A DNA stretch of 64,000 bases from Rhynchosporium graminicola (lineage: Eukaryota; Ascomycota; Leotiomycetes; Helotiales; Ploettnerulaceae), in contig FJUW01000036.1 in NCBI GenBank assembly GCA_900074885.1, positions 372,001 to 436,000 of the forward strand, in the 5' to 3' direction. Numbering within the stretch: position 1 is the stretch's first letter; every line of letters starts with the position of its first letter. Made by a program: the position numbers and the translations under genes. The notes beneath the pieces were generated by a model that saw nothing but the letters and a program-made list of their open reading frames with translations, had not been told where the DNA came from and ran no database searches. Below, one piece after another: positions 21,624-34,093 of this stretch.

Positions 21624-24439
21624 CTTGATCGTCGAATATTTGATTACTGAAGATGGTAGGAATTATCGAGCATGCTTGGGCCTTGTTTAAGGAATAAATA
21701 AGCTTTGTTGATGATGGATCGTCTAATTTAGCCAGCCCAGGATCGCGGAACCAATCTCCTAGCGTAAGATGGGATGGAAGGGAGGCGAACTTGAATGTAT
21801 CGAAAAACCTCTGACCGAGTTGTCTTCTCGTCAGGTTATACAGCACTATTCCAGTGAATCATCGTACAAATTTGTGTAGCTCCATATATGACTGGAAGAG
21901 TTTTGAGTTTCAGACTGCAGCTGAGTCACCGGCGAGGACATAAGGGCGGGCTGGGTCAATCTTGATTCGGGTTAGGATTACGATACATGCAGGTCAGTGT
22001 CACATACGGACAGCTTTTTGTGAGAAATCCGAGTCTTACTGAGTATTTTCGTAACTCGTAAGAGACCCTCATTTAAAGAGTGGAGAGAATGAGGCATTTT
22101 GAATGGCTACTGGATACGAAAATAGACTAAGCGAATTTAGAAGGTGGATGATCGGTGAGCTGGAGGGGGAAGAGGTTGGTAAAATACCCCACTATCAAAC
22201 ATGAAGCAGGGAGATCTCATCAAGGGACAATTTTCAATTGTGGATATATTCCGTAGAAGATGGAAAATTGCGGACGAACAGGATGCTGCGATTGCTTCGC
22301 CGGTGGTCGTCCTGCATTCACTCTGCACACCGAACTGTGGAATCTGGGGTCACTGCACTGTACTGCATTGCAGGAGCGGAGTCCAACCCAGCCCACTACG
22401 ATATTGAAATGCTCCGGGATATGAGGTCTCGAAGTGATTATCTGATTTTCCTACAATTAGTTCCTCTTCATTGAATAGCGGATACTGAACAGTATGTTAT
22501 ATGTAATGTAATGTATTGAAGCCAGAACATCACGAACCGGTAAGCGAAGAAAGCCATGTGAGAACATCGCATGGCGACGCGCATGGCGAGTTTGTGATAC
22601 CCGACATCTTGCTTTCCTTGAATAGGTTTTATAATACTATATGCCAAGTATGAATAGCATGGGCTCTCTGAGCGGTGAGGACTGACTGGACTGACAAGAG
22701 GGACGTCGCAGGAAACGATAGCGCTGATTTGGCCGCAATCTGACTCCGAACCCCACCATGGCAGCTACAGTATGTCGTAGTGGTTGCTGACAGATAGAGC
22801 GAGATGAGCAGTAGTGCAAGTCACCCATAATGAGTAATGCTGTTGACTATGAACCTGGAACCTGGGAGCTGAATGAGAAGATTTCAGAGATTATAGAGTA
22901 ACGGTAACATCAAACGGCGGGAGATTGACTCGGAACTATGAAGAGGCTAGGTGGACATTAAGAAAATTCGAGGCCCGCCAGTTCGGATCTTGAAGTTATT
23001 GACTGCATTGCTGCAGGCCAGTAAAGCATGATAGCTAACGTAGTGCATGTGAAGCATCACAATTCAACCAGACACCGCTCCTCAACCTGATACCACATCA
23101 CAAAGTTATGTCAGCATGTTGAAGAAATGCCGGTTAGTCTAAGTCGTCTTTTTGTTGGAGGATTTGGAAAAGATAAAAGATAATAGAAAAGAGCTCTTCA
23201 TGCCGGAAGAGTTCAAAGTGGGGGTTGGTACACCGCGATATGCAAGAAGTTCCCCGAGAAAGTCAATCCCGAGAAGCATTGTTCGTACTTGTGATGGAGA
23301 CGTTGGCTTCATATCAATGTTTGAGACGGTGTGAGAGAGAGAGATGATGAGACCCGCGCCTCTGAGATACAGTCGGAGAGTTTGGGATCACTCAGATCAG
23401 CGCGTACTCATACCTCGGCAAGGAGGAGTGTATTCAAGGACCAAAGTTGGATAGATTTGCGCCACGATTGGATAATGCTCGTTTAGATGGAAAAGATTGA
23501 CGACGGCTTGAGCAAGGCACATTCCTCGAAAGACTCGCTAGACCATAAGAATGTAAACAAACAATGGATAGTACTCCCACCAACACGGTCCCAAATGGAC
23601 CAAGATGAGCATGAAATACTGGGACCTGGAATACTGATATATAGTACTGTCTCTCTACTGTTTCATACTCTGGTTTTAATAAAACTAAACACATGGTTGG
23701 GGGCAGAGACCTGTGCACCCGCAGCTATCTATCTATGTAACCGATGCTAATCTTGGCCGTTCTAGGGGATCAGAGATGAAAAATGCAGCAATCAATCGAA
23801 AGAATTCATTATTGAGAGCTCGGACATGTCGATACCTGCAAATGGATATTTTTCTCTGTGGTCTTTCTCGTCCTCTTTCCTATGCTATCGCGGAGAGATT
23901 TGAGTGGTTGTCAAACGCGAAAAGGGAACGTTATTGATTGCACTCTAATCTATTGAGTGGACGCGAGGCGAGTGTGAGACGCCGACGCCAATACAACTGC
24001 ACATCCACTGCAACCAGTTCCTATAGTCAAGCCCTTCCAATCCAACCTCCGCCCTTCACTTCTATCAATCTCCTTTTATACAACAAACATAAACCACGAC
24101 CTATCTACGCCTGACTCAATTCTCAATCAATTCGACAAACACCAAACCACCACTACCAAAGGTTGAAACCAGCCATTGCACGATTGATACCTCAAGCTCC
24201 AAGCTCCGTTCCGCTCCTCCCCTCAAACGGGCATTGATCCTTCGATTTAGCTTCCAACCGCCGCCAACAATTGAAGCATTCGCTATCTATGAGACCATAC
24301 GAATTGAATCCGAACAAAGGCATCCTTTGATCGCGAAAAACAGGACGTCTCACATTGTCTCGGCATCCTCGCTGCCGCAGAATAACCTCGACGGCCCGCC
24401 CCCGAGAGCTTTGAACCTGCATCCACACACGCATCAATC
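21624..24439. other. Long intergenic region between ABCC transporter and CAC2
   Basis: About 2.8 kb between two divergently transcribed genes, so it holds both promoters. Short frames (for example 23152-23334, starting TTG) have no family resemblance and no clean splice partners. The 450 bp before CAC2 are C- and A-rich with few G, typical of fungal upstream or 5'-UTR sequence. No repeat or RNA gene was recognised. Confidence 0.45.
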
Positions 24440-26730
24440 ATGAAGGCAGCACCCATAATCGTTAATTGGCATGCGGAGAATGCCCCCATATACTCTGCAG
24501 ACTTTCAGCCTCATGGGAAAGGGCGATTGGCAACTGGAGGAGGGGACAACAATGTTCGGGTGGGTACTGGAGGACCGGATAGGCTTCATTTTGCTAATTC
24601 TCAATAGCTATGGAGATTGGATTCAGATGGAGAAGATCGAAAGGTAGAATACCTGTGCACAATGGTCAGACATTCGCAGACCGTCAATGTTGTACGATGG
24701 GCACCGAAAGGTATGTAGGCAGCCCCAGACACACTGCAACCATTAACACTCCACAGGCGATGTTCTAGCTTCCGCCGGAGACGATGGGAACGTCATTACT
24801 TGGGCACTGGACACGAAGAACTCGAAACCTACATTTGGAGAAGATGGAACCGAAGACAAGGAATCCTGGAAGACGAGGCATATGTGCCGTTCTTCTGGAC
24901 ACGAGATATACGACCTGGCATGGTCTCCAGATGGAATATACTTCATAACTGGAAGTATGGACAATGTTGCGAGGATCTACAATGCCCAGACAGGACAGCT
25001 AATACGGCAGATTGCCGAGCATCAGCATTACGTCCAAGGAGTTGCGTGGGATCCCCTCAACGAGTACATTGCAACCCAATCTTCCGATCGATCCGTACAC
25101 ATCTATACGCTGAAGACGAAGGAGGGCACATATACCCTGGACAATCGAGATGAAGAACCTAGGAAGATTGGGATGAACATGAAGATGGATCTGCCAGGTC
25201 GAAGGATCTCGTCACACAGTCCAGCTCCCCCCAGCGTAGACTTACGAGCACAACTTGCGGCAGAGATTGGGAATATTGGATCTCCAGTACCATCTTGTCC
25301 TGGGACGCCAACCTCAATTGCTCTACCAATGAACCCTCCAAGCACAATAAGCCACAGCAGAAGATCCTCTTTCGGTGCTGCTTCTCCAGCCATGTCCATG
25401 CGAAGGTCGGCATCACCTGCACCATCCCTACCACTTCCTGCTGTTATGCCAATGGAGGCTTCTCCGAAACCATACAGCATGGGATTTGGGGTCAAAAATG
25501 TTCATATTTATTCGAATGATACCTTGAAGTCTTTCTTCCGCAGATTGACCTTCACCCCTGACGGAAGTCTTCTTTTCACGCCAGCTGGACAGTATCAATC
25601 ACAAATGAAGGGGTTGGAGGAGACATCGAAGACAATGTACGAGGTTACCAATACAGTTTACATCTATACGAGAGGAGGGATCAACAAGCCACCCATTGCA
25701 CATCTTCCAGGACACAAGAAACCTTCTGTGGTTGTGAAATGCTCTCCTGTTTACTATACAGCTCGAAAGACATCACCTCCTACGAAACACATTACAATTG
25801 ATACATCCTCGGAGGAGAATATGCCAGCTCTTCCAGATCCAGCTGTACAGTCCGTAATGGAACCTCCACCACTGCTGCCACAAATCGACTCATCTGGACC
25901 AACTTCTTCACCGAAGCCAAAAGAGCTGGAGGTAGATACCCATTCGAGTTCACCGGGGCCAATGCTGGCTTTTTCGCTTCCATATCGAATGGTATATGCA
26001 GTTGCTACAGAGGATTCGGTATTGATGTACGATACTCAGCAGCAGACACCATTGTGTATAGTAAGCAATCTTCACTGTGCAACATTTACCGATCTGACTT
26101 GGTAAGTCGACCCTCTATCTGCTTGTTCTAAGCTAACAATCCAGGTCCAATGATGGCTTGACTCTGCTCATGACTTCCTCCGATGGATTCTGTTCCACAT
26201 TGACCTTTGCCCCTGGGGAGCTCGGAGAAAAGTATACCGGTGAACTACCAACAGAGAAACATCCATCCATGACGGCTTCTTCATCAAGTCAAAACACCCC
26301 ACTGGCAACTCCTACTTCAATCGCTCCGCCTTCACCATTTCCCCACGGCCACCAAAGGACATCTTCTTCCGGCCTTGCAGCCCCTTCTCCTCCTCCCAAC
26401 CCTCAATTCAGACCTTCGTCACCTACTCGGTCGAATTCCACATCATCAATCGCAACCCAATCATCTTATGCTCCAGGGTCAATCATCAGTAATCCAACAC
26501 TGGTAGGAAGTACCGTCCCAGGCGTAACTGCTGGAAGTGTTGGGTTCGTGAGCGGTCTGTCGATGGCGACTCCTCCACAGACACCGGGAAGTACGTCGGG
26601 GAGTATGAGTGGAGGTGGGGGTAAGAGAGATGCTAGTGAGATCGAGGATGGGAGAGAGGATAAGAAGAGGAGACGGATAGCGCCGACGCTTGTTAGCGAC
26701 GAGAAAGGGGCTGGTGGATCGGCCTCATAG
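24440..26730 (+). CDS. CAC2: Chromatin assembly factor 1 subunit B (Cac2/p60)
   Basis: Four exons, 24440..24559, 24608..24710, 24757..26101 and 26145..26730, encode 717 aa. The start MKAAPIIVNWH leads into WD40 blades: IYSADFQPHGKGRLATGG, VNVVRWAPKGDVLASAGDD, IYDLAWSPDGIYFITGS, VQGVAWDPLNEYIATQSSD and FFRRLTFTPDGSLLFTPAG. The last blade is split by the third intron (FTDLTW/SNDGLTLL). A long Pro/Ser-rich loop separates blades four and five. The tail is low-complexity and ends in a basic KKRRRIAPT nuclear-localisation-like cluster. CAF-1 deposits newly made H3-H4 behind replication forks. The family match is strong; HIRA-type WD proteins are the main alternative but differ in domain order. Confidence 0.93.
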
Positions 26731-27826
26731 TTTTAAGAAGTCTGGAGATTTGGGAGTTTGAAAATTTGCAGGTTCGGCATTAGCAGTGGAGTTTTGGTTG
26801 CTGGTTTAAATGGCATCTGCGCACTGGGTGCTGAGATGGCAACCTGGGTGAGCTCTGGATATGCTATTGCAAAGGCATCTTTTTTTATCATCAGACAGAA
26901 TGGGAGGGATGAATGAATTTACGTGCTTGATAGCTCGCTCGTTCACCCAGGTTTTCTTTTGTGGTTGTCCTGATAGCGAGTTGAAGACGACAAAGGAGAA
27001 GTCGAGCTTCCATGAAATCCGGTCAGCGAGCGGTTGGAATCGGAGACGAGAAAACGCAAGATATTTGGCTCTGCTAGAGCTATAGTGAGGAGATAATCTA
27101 TACACAGCTTCCCTGATCTGGAAAGACAGACATTTGATGAGGTCTTGGGGAGAAAATAGTTAGTAATATAAATTTGAGGGGAAGACTTGACCACTGGTAA
27201 TTTCTCGCGTTGCACTTGGACAATGGGTGGATGATAGAGGTTAAAGTCTATTTCAATTTGACCAAATACTTATCAAAAGCTGGGGGGTTTTGAGATGTGT
27301 TCTGTTCCACCAAAATCTTCCCTTTCCTTCAGTTGCCCGTTGTTAGGTCCAGCCTGCAAGTGAATGTCAATAATTCGAGCTCATCTTCTTCCGTGAAATT
27401 TGATAAGATCGCACATCTCTATTCTCGTGAGGACTTATGCTTGGGATTTGAGAAACGTTTGGACAATACTCGATCAAGTAGCTGTTGTGACGATGCATTT
27501 TGTGTCGTATGCTGAGTATCAAACTATTATGAAATCGCCTTCAAGTCTTGGGAATTGGATATTTAGCTTCGTTTGGAAATTCACTTCATTGGGAGAGAGA
27601 CCAGCTTTTATATACTTCACGGCTTTGGAGATCTATCACAACGGTTTATTGGGCACGTAGCCGCACGTTGATCTAAGCTCTAGGCTTCTCAAGTTTGGAA
27701 GTTGAGGTTGGTTAAGCTACGGAGTTGCAAATGCTTAAATTCAGTAAGAGCTCAACGGCAAGACGGAATTTTCCCCTTAGATCTGCGCGAATAAATAGGA
27801 CTTGGATATAGAGTTTGCTGCCGTTG
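26731..27826. other. Convergent intergenic region, no gene seen
   Basis: A spacer of about 1.1 kb between the stop codons of CAC2 and the following minus-strand gene. No frame with family resemblance and no repeat were found. Both 3' UTRs are presumably within it. Confidence 0.5.
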
Positions 27827-29071
27827 TCAATCTTCATCATCATTCCTTTTCCGCTTCTTGAAAGTAGACACTTCAACATCATCGCACCCATCATGTTGTC
27901 CTTCCTTACCAGCCTCCTTGTCGTCTCCTTTCTCGCCTAGTCTTCTGCTGCCCTCACTTTCGTCGACTCCCGCATCGCCCGTTCGTACCACGCCTTGAGC
28001 TTCTCTAGCATATCTTTTTTTGTCTTTTGCAACCTTGTCTCCACCCATAACCGTCTTCTTCTTAGTTGCCATGACCCTCGAGTTTTGCCTGGCGATCTTA
28101 CACAACGCGTGCTCCAGGTCCACGACACTCAGCTCTCTTCGCTGGATCGCCTTACAATCTTCAGCTAGCTTGTAAACTGTAGGGCATGCCTCAGGTGGAG
28201 TCTGCAGAATTCGCAACACGGCACCAAGAGCTTTTGCAAGATCATCTGCATTTGCCGGAGGTGTCTCGCCTGTTCTATCAGCAATGAACTTGATCGCCTT
28301 GCTCGGTCCAGCAGCCTTGCTATTCGTGATATGCTCGGCAAGATCACGAAGGGTGGGCGGCTGACAGACACCGTACTCGAAGAAATCGCTGACCAACAAC
28401 CAGGGAATGAGACCGTATCTCGGAACCGAAGAGATCTCCTTCGCGACCAGAAAATTATGGAGATTGGCGAAAGTCGGTGCTGAGGTTTTCGAAGTGAGGC
28501 TTGATGCGATCGTCTGCGAGAGTTCCCAAAAGGACTGCAACATGCTAGGGATCTTTGCTTTGATGATTTGCAACTGGCCGTAAGCGGGGACGGGGAGTTT
28601 GACGGGCCCTCTACCCCATTTCTGGATCGTGGAAGTGAGGTGTTTGAAGTCGGGCTCTTTGTCGCTTTCTTGGAGCTTGATCTCTGTCAAGCGGTCGCAG
28701 CTGCCGAACGCGAATGATCTCCAGATGCAAAGCTGAAAGATGTTGATTGCGGAGAGTTCTTGTGGTTTGCTTGAGCTGGGAACGGGGAGATTCTTGACTA
28801 TGAATTGCATTGATGAGCCGGTGTGGCGAAGGGGGAAGAGCTTGTCGGACGTCATCTCTGAGGAGAATGCGGATTTGATGAAGACCTCGCATTCTTCTGC
28901 TCCGGGTAGTGTAGTATCGAGGGGTGATGCTGTGTTGTTTCGCTTTTGCGACATGTAGACGCCGAGCCGAAGTGTTTGAATGACGCGCGACAGGAGCTCC
29001 TTTTCAAAAAGTGAGAGGTTGCTCAGATGTAGAAGCTCAGGCTCAGGGGCATCGAAGTACGATTGCGACAT
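27827..29071 (-). CDS. Conserved-looking protein of unknown function, lysine-rich C-terminus
   Basis: A single-exon frame of 414 aa. I do not recognise a domain. Residues about 1-330 look globular and mostly helical, with segments such as LFEKELLSRVIQTLRLGVYM, FKHLTSTIQKWGRGPVKLPV and YGLIPWLLVSDFFEYGV. The last 85 residues are highly charged (many K, D, E, G) and end FKKRKRNDDED, suggesting nuclear or nucleolar localisation. No signal peptide or membrane segment is seen. Length, codon use and full-length openness argue for a real gene. It lies convergent to CAC2, at the edge of the repeat-bearing stretch. A function in nucleic-acid or ribosome biology is only a guess from the charged tail. 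Confidence 0.75.
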   Translation of the reverse strand: MSQSYFDAPEPELLHLSNLSLFEKELLSRVIQTLRLGVYMSQKRNNTASPLDTTLPGAEECEVFIKSAFSSEMTSDKLFPLRHTGSSMQFIVKNLPVPSSSKPQELSAINIFQLCIWRSFAFGSCDRLTEIKLQESDKEPDFKHLTSTIQKWGRGPVKLPVPAYGQLQIIKAKIPSMLQSFWELSQTIASSLTSKTSAPTFANLHNFLVAKEISSVPRYGLIPWLLVSDFFEYGVCQPPTLRDLAEHITNSKAAGPSKAIKFIADRTGETPPANADDLAKALGAVLRILQTPPEACPTVYKLAEDCKAIQRRELSVVDLEHALCKIARQNSRVMATKKKTVMGGDKVAKDKKRYAREAQGVVRTGDAGVDESEGSRRLGEKGDDKEAGKEGQHDGCDDVEVSTFKKRKRNDDED

Positions 29072-29926
29072 CCCTCCTGGAATTTTCTACTATGAATAGA
29101 CCTATGATGATATGAGAGGTTGACAGGTTCTTTTGTTAAATTTTGACGACTAAGTTATAGTGTAGATTTAGAGCTCTTTCAAAGTTTCAGAAGAGAGATT
29201 AACTTTTAAGGCCTGATTGCTACCACACTGTGAGTGCTCAAGAGGTGAGTACGCTTGCGAATCAGAATCAGGCACTGATGCCCCTCTGAGGTGTTATAAA
29301 TGCTGCTATTAACCAGAAGATTGAAGTTGACTCAAATGCAAACCAAGATAAAAGGCCCTCGTAAAGACAACAAGTGCTGAGGCTTTAGAATTTTTGCGAA
29401 GATGTGTTAATTTGGAGATCACTTCATCATGAACAATGAATATAACCTCTAAAATTCTGTCTAACTGCTTGTACGCGTTGAAAGAACTGAAACTCAAGTC
29501 AACATTTAGGAGTGGGAAGTTCAATCGCATTTTCTGAGCAGCTCTTAAAGATGTCGTATCAAATTCTAGACAACGAAGCTCAACTAAGCTGTGAAAAGGG
29601 CTTTGTTTTGTTTCATCAAGACACGGTGCGCAAGCGAGCATCTCCACGCTAACCCCACGCAATCTTCGTCGAAAGAAGAGCCAGCTGCAATACTGAGCTA
29701 GATCAGATGACCCTGTTCACTATTCGTTTTTTATCCGCTGGAAATATTTCTGAAGCCATCTCTCAGACACTGAGCTCAGACACTGAGTTACAGGTACCAG
29801 AGTATAGTTTAGAGCCATAGCTATGGGTCAATACGCTAGCTGAGCGAGCCTAAAGTGCAGAGTGCATTTACCACCACTAAGATTCATATGTACAGTTATG
29901 TATAGTACATCGCTGGCTTCCCCCTT

Positions 29927-30208
29927 TTATGCTAAATCATCAATATCATCTTCATACTCCGCATCCTGAGTATATACCTCCACTCCTTCGATCACATCTC
30001 TTTGAAACAATAATTCACTAGCTATAGTAGTATCTGCTAAACTATCTGATTGATAGATTGATGATATGCCATGCATATACCCCGACTCCTTTGATATGCC
30101 TAGCTTATACCTATCCACGTGTCCTTCTTTAAGCCTTCGCATTACAAATTGCAGTCGAAGGTAAAGTCTCCGAATAACCTCAATTATGCTGCTCAGCCTC
30201 AGGGGCAA
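29927..30208 (-). pseudogene. Coding-like remnant, possibly from a transposon
   Basis: An open stretch of 93 codons without ATG (it opens at TTG). It reads as amphipathic then acidic peptide: VIRRLYLRLQFVMRRLKEGH, then EVYTQDAEYEDDIDDLA. It matches no family I can name. Position beside TIR elements suggests a C-terminal scrap of a mobile-element protein, but this is inference. Confidence 0.2.
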
Positions 30209-30535
30209 TCAGGTAATTATGAATATTTTCATAATACATCAATATCCCGGTCCCTCTAGTACGAATTGTATGGGAGGGGTAGTTCTCTAGATGCACTCGC
30301 CAAGTTGATAGAATTTTAGCGTATGGACATTTAGCTGTTCACGTATGTAGATTTAGCTGCGGCCTATGTTAGGTATGTCCAAGATGCCGGGGAGTATGAA
30401 CTTCAATCACCAACGTGAAAAAATTTCGACTTCACCCCTCATACATGTTACATTATCCCAGGACCCGTGATTAATTCCCTGACTGTGTGCGATGAGTCAT
30501 TGACCAGTCGGGGGCTTTCATAACAGGAGGCATTA

Positions 30536-30934
30536 CTCGGGTTCTTCGTGGATCTGAACTTTCCACTATATTCTATAGTGAGGAGAGTAGATCAATACAA
30601 GGGACGTCTTTTGTAATCTCTTATTCGCGGAAACTTATTTGCCTCATCCTTTGTAACGAGTTTCCACTCCTAAGCTAGATATTTCTCTCTACTTCTAAAA
30701 GATGTGCTCACAGTAGCTCCTCTTTTAAATGTTCCGGAAGCTCAAAAGTGGATTTTACATATACTAGGCCTCAAAAGCCTAGATAGCAAGGTATATTCTA
30801 TTTAACCAATAACCGTATCGACGAATCTATGAATTCTAGACTTCTCGCTAGAGATTCAGTTTATCCTAGCAGCGTATATACCCCTACTAGCCAAGTTAAA
30901 AACGTGGAAAGCTCAAGCCCATGGAGAAACCGAG
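30536..30934. mobile_element. Non-autonomous TIR element (MITE-like), about 400 bp
   Basis: The left end (CTCGGGTTCTTCGTGGATCT, continuing to TTTCC) matches the reverse complement of the right end at 22 of 29 positions. Six of the seven differences are transitions. Both ends are flanked by TA (30534-30535 and 30935-30936), as expected for a Tc1/mariner-type target duplication. No open reading frame of useful length lies inside, so it is non-autonomous. A related short copy lies at 32050-32161. Confidence 0.6.
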
Positions 30935-31345
30935 TAGATGGACTAAACCCTTTTGCTCCACGGGAAAACGAATTGCCCGCGATCGAGTCATACATTTTCT
31001 TACTGATAGCTTAGTTGGAAAATCGCCAAGATATAGACTTTTTCTCGTATCTCAAGATCAGAAAGCTAAGTAATGTCATACTGTAGAAAGTAGTTAGATC
31101 GTTAGTTCCGAGCCACGCGGTACTGAAGGGTTTTTCCTTTGTCCAACCTTATTTAAAAGCTTGAAGCTTGTAAGGTTTCAATCAATTTCGCAGCTTTTTC
31201 GATGATTTTAGGTGCTGGACAACTTGCTCACTACGAACAATTCGCTTTACCTCATAATCCTGAGGAAGGGTTCAGATGCGGCTATGGCATCTCCCATCAT
31301 CTCGAGAATGACAAGGAACAATCATTACCACTGTATAGGTAGTAC

Positions 31346-31512
31346 TATCCCCCCGGGTTCAATTCAAGCTCATGGGGATCGTCAGGATTCTTTGTGTGTA
31401 CTTTATAATTGGACCGTGCCAGCCTTGATACGCCAGGAATTGACCCGGGGTAAAAGTTCAAATTTGTGCTGCAGTAGGAGTAAAAGCTTGAACTTTTAAA
31501 CTGGGGGGGATT
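31346..31512. mobile_element. Possible second small TIR element, about 165 bp
   Basis: The left end TATCCCCCCGGGTTCAATTC (31346 on) resembles the reverse complement of the right end (TAATCCCCCCCAGTTTAAAA, from 31512 inward). Both arms continue into a shared TTCAAGC. Similarity is imperfect with small gaps and the flanking duplication is unclear, so this is tentative. Confidence 0.35.
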
Positions 31513-32049
31513 ACGACCATCAAGTTTTCTTGACAAGCGAGGGAGACGTACGAATACGTTCCATGAGTCATATTTTCCCCTGTACTACTAAGCATTTAAG
31601 TTCACTACCGCACGGATCGATCTTTCAACTCAAACCCAAAATCTCCGCTTTCAAGGCCAGCTGCTGCCTCGTGCGTATTCTTGAGTTCGAGAGGCTACCT
31701 GACCAGAACCAACCCAAGCAGACACTTCGGTTTCGTCTAAAATACATTTCCGAAACATAGCTATGTCGTAATAAAGAGGACACCGGAGTGAAGGCACGCG
31801 ACTCAAAAGCTATGAACTCTGTTTTTAGTACCAAGTGCGAAGAAAGAATCGTCGAAGGGAGGTATTGCGACCTCCGGAACGCCTTAGCGTGAGGATATAT
31901 ACACTAAAGAATGTCCAATATTGTAGCTCTGTAATTGTAGAACCAATTAGCTTCAGCTTCTTGGAATCGCTTTCACGTAAACTTGTCGACCGCTCCGTTA
32001 ATCACTCAAGTGTAGCCGGGGGAGCGAAAGTGATGTAATTCCCTGCCTC

Positions 32050-32161
32050 TTCGGTTTCTCCGTGGGTCTGAACTTGACAGGGCTTATATCAAGAGTCGAT
32101 CCTAATCAAATATGCCCTGCAAACCCACTGTGGACAGGCTCAGACCCACGGAGAAACCGAG
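32050..32161. mobile_element. Short TIR element with perfect 21-bp ends
   Basis: TCGGTTTCTCCGTGGGTCTG plus A (32051-32071) is perfectly repeated in reverse complement at 32140-32160. The ends belong to the same family as the element at 30536-30934, but the interior is only about 68 bp, so it looks like an internal-deletion derivative. A TA dinucleotide follows the right end (32162-32163). Confidence 0.65.
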
Positions 32162-32789
32162 TAAGTAGAAGTGATGAAGCAGTTTTTCAGCTCCTGCTCT
32201 TCTAGGAGACCAAATAGCTCTAATATTCGGATCCTACTATACTCATGGTTGGGATAAATAAACCCTTACCCTGCCTTTATCGCAGGGAGCCTCCTCAAGG
32301 GCCAACGCCCAATCGTATGACCAGAATAAGTCTAATTGTGGGCCAGAGTCTACTAGAACCATTCTACAGGGTAGGGGTTTATTTACCCTACCTACCAAGT
32401 ATTCTTGAAGGATCTCGGATATCCTTTAAGTTTGTCGCCCGAGGATTAGAGTTTGTTAGCTACTGTTCTTTCAGGGCACTCTTTAGCAGCTTCTGCAGCT
32501 TTTGGCCTTCAAGTTTATCGGATTGGTGAGGGCTTCGGGAGATGCTTCTAAAAGTGGATGAAAGCTGGTACTATTGAGCATGACTTCTGCATGACTCGGC
32601 CGAAGAAAAGCTCGCCAACAATCAGCTCAGCTTGAGAAATGTGTCTAGCGAACTCTATTAGGGATAATAAAAAAGGTATGACAGATAAGTAGACCTACCC
32701 TTCAGCAGAAATGGAGTTACTTTCAGACTACCAGATACTGGCATCGATTCCTTCTCGTTCATAGAATTGCCAAGTCGGCTTTCGTCACC

Positions 32790-34093
32790 ATGTATCTTCA
32801 GTCCGTGGTCACTGCTGCCCTCTTTTTGGCATTAGTTGTTTCGCATCCAGTCCGGGATGCTGCCGTTGCTTCAGAACAGACCCTAGACATTCTTTCTTCC
32901 ATAGCAAAACGCAACACATTTAAGACCTTAGACGACGCCTATCGGAGTATAAATACCAACAGAACATGTACTCCTCACAACATCTCCGTACGAAAAGAGT
33001 GGTAAGTGACAGTGTCCCAAGTCGAGTAATATAACCGGCTAACAAATAAGGGGATCGCTATCGGGCAAAGAGAGAATCGCCTACACTGATGCTGTTCTTT
33101 GTCTTCAATCCAAATCTTCTTTGACACCTCCGGATTTGATCCCCGGTGCTCGGTCGAGATTCGATGACTTTGTTGGTACACATATCAACCAAACAAATTT
33201 CATTCATTACTCAGTAAGACATCCCATCAGGTCAGTCTCACATTTGAAATTGCTAATGCTTACAGGGAACCTTCCTTGCCTGGCATCGATACTTTGTCTA
33301 CGTATACGTAGAGGCCCTCCGCAATGAATGCGGATACAAGGGAGATCAGCCGTACTGGAACTGGGGCCTGTTCTCAAATAATACCGAAGCCGGTCCAGTA
33401 TTCGACGGTAGCGCAACAAGCATGTCGGGAAATGGAGAGTTCATCCCAGGTAGAGGCAATATCGATGTGGGTACCCCAGGATTTGGCCCCACCTACCTCC
33501 CAGCTGGTAATGGTGGCGGATGTGTAAAATCTGGCCCTTTCGCGAACATGACTGTCAATCTCGGACCAGTAGATCTACCCATCAACGGTGGTGGCAGTGT
33601 GACTGGCAGTGGACTAGAATACAATCCTCGTTGTCTCGTTCGCGACATAGGCACGGCGGTCAACAACAAGTATGCAAACTCTACTTCGATCGCGAATCTG
33701 CTCACTGGACACGACGATATCTACTGGTTCCAAATGATCATGCAAGGTATTCCTGGAGAAGAAGACATTGGTGTTCATCCCGGTGGACATTACACAATCG
33801 CTGGCAATCCTGGCTCTGATGCCTATATTTCGCCCGGTGACGTGGCTTTCTACCTTCATCACGGCATGGTTGACAGAGTTTGGTGGTTGTGGCAGAACCA
33901 GGATCTTGCGAATCGTCAAAATGCCATTTCCGGTACAGGGACATTGCTGAATAATCCACCTTCGCCTAACACCACGCTGGACACAATCATCGATGTTGGA
34001 TTTGCTGGGACGAAGGGTTATGGTCCTATTGCGATGAGGGATTTGATGAGCACTGTAGCTGGACCTTTCTGTTATACTTACGACAGTTTGTGA
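32790..34093 (+). CDS. Secreted tyrosinase / catechol-oxidase-like copper enzyme
   Basis: Three exons, 32790..33001, 33051..33213 and 33266..34093, encode 400 aa. A signal peptide is evident (MYLQSVVTAALFLALVVS). CuA ligands are His115 (GTHINQ), His123 (IHYSGTF, split by intron 2) and His132 (AWHRYF). CuB ligands are His296 and His300 (HPGGHYTIAG) and His324 (FYLHHGMVDRVWW). Several NxT/NxS sites suggest glycosylation. The length and absence of a C-terminal lid domain match the short fungal type-3 copper oxidases (AoCO4-like), which oxidise catechols or o-aminophenols rather than acting as melanin-forming monophenolases. The gene sits next to the repeat-bearing stretch and converges on an SDR gene. 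Substrate is not predictable from sequence. Confidence 0.93.

Larger units (their letters stand above)
29072..32789. other. Gene-poor stretch with TIR elements and TE-like debris
   Basis: About 3.7 kb with no supportable intact gene. It contains small terminal-inverted-repeat elements (30536-30934, 31346-31512, 32050-32161), a self-similar CAGACACTGAG motif (about 29765-29785), and coding-like debris on the minus strand at 29927-30208. That frame has no ATG and ends in an acidic EYEDDIDDLA. Mismatches between element ends are mostly transitions, consistent with RIP-type decay. Confidence 0.55.

Noticed and set aside
23152..23334. Plus-strand 60-codon frame LEDLEKIKDNRKELFM...
   Set aside because: TTG start, short, no family features and no usable splice sites.
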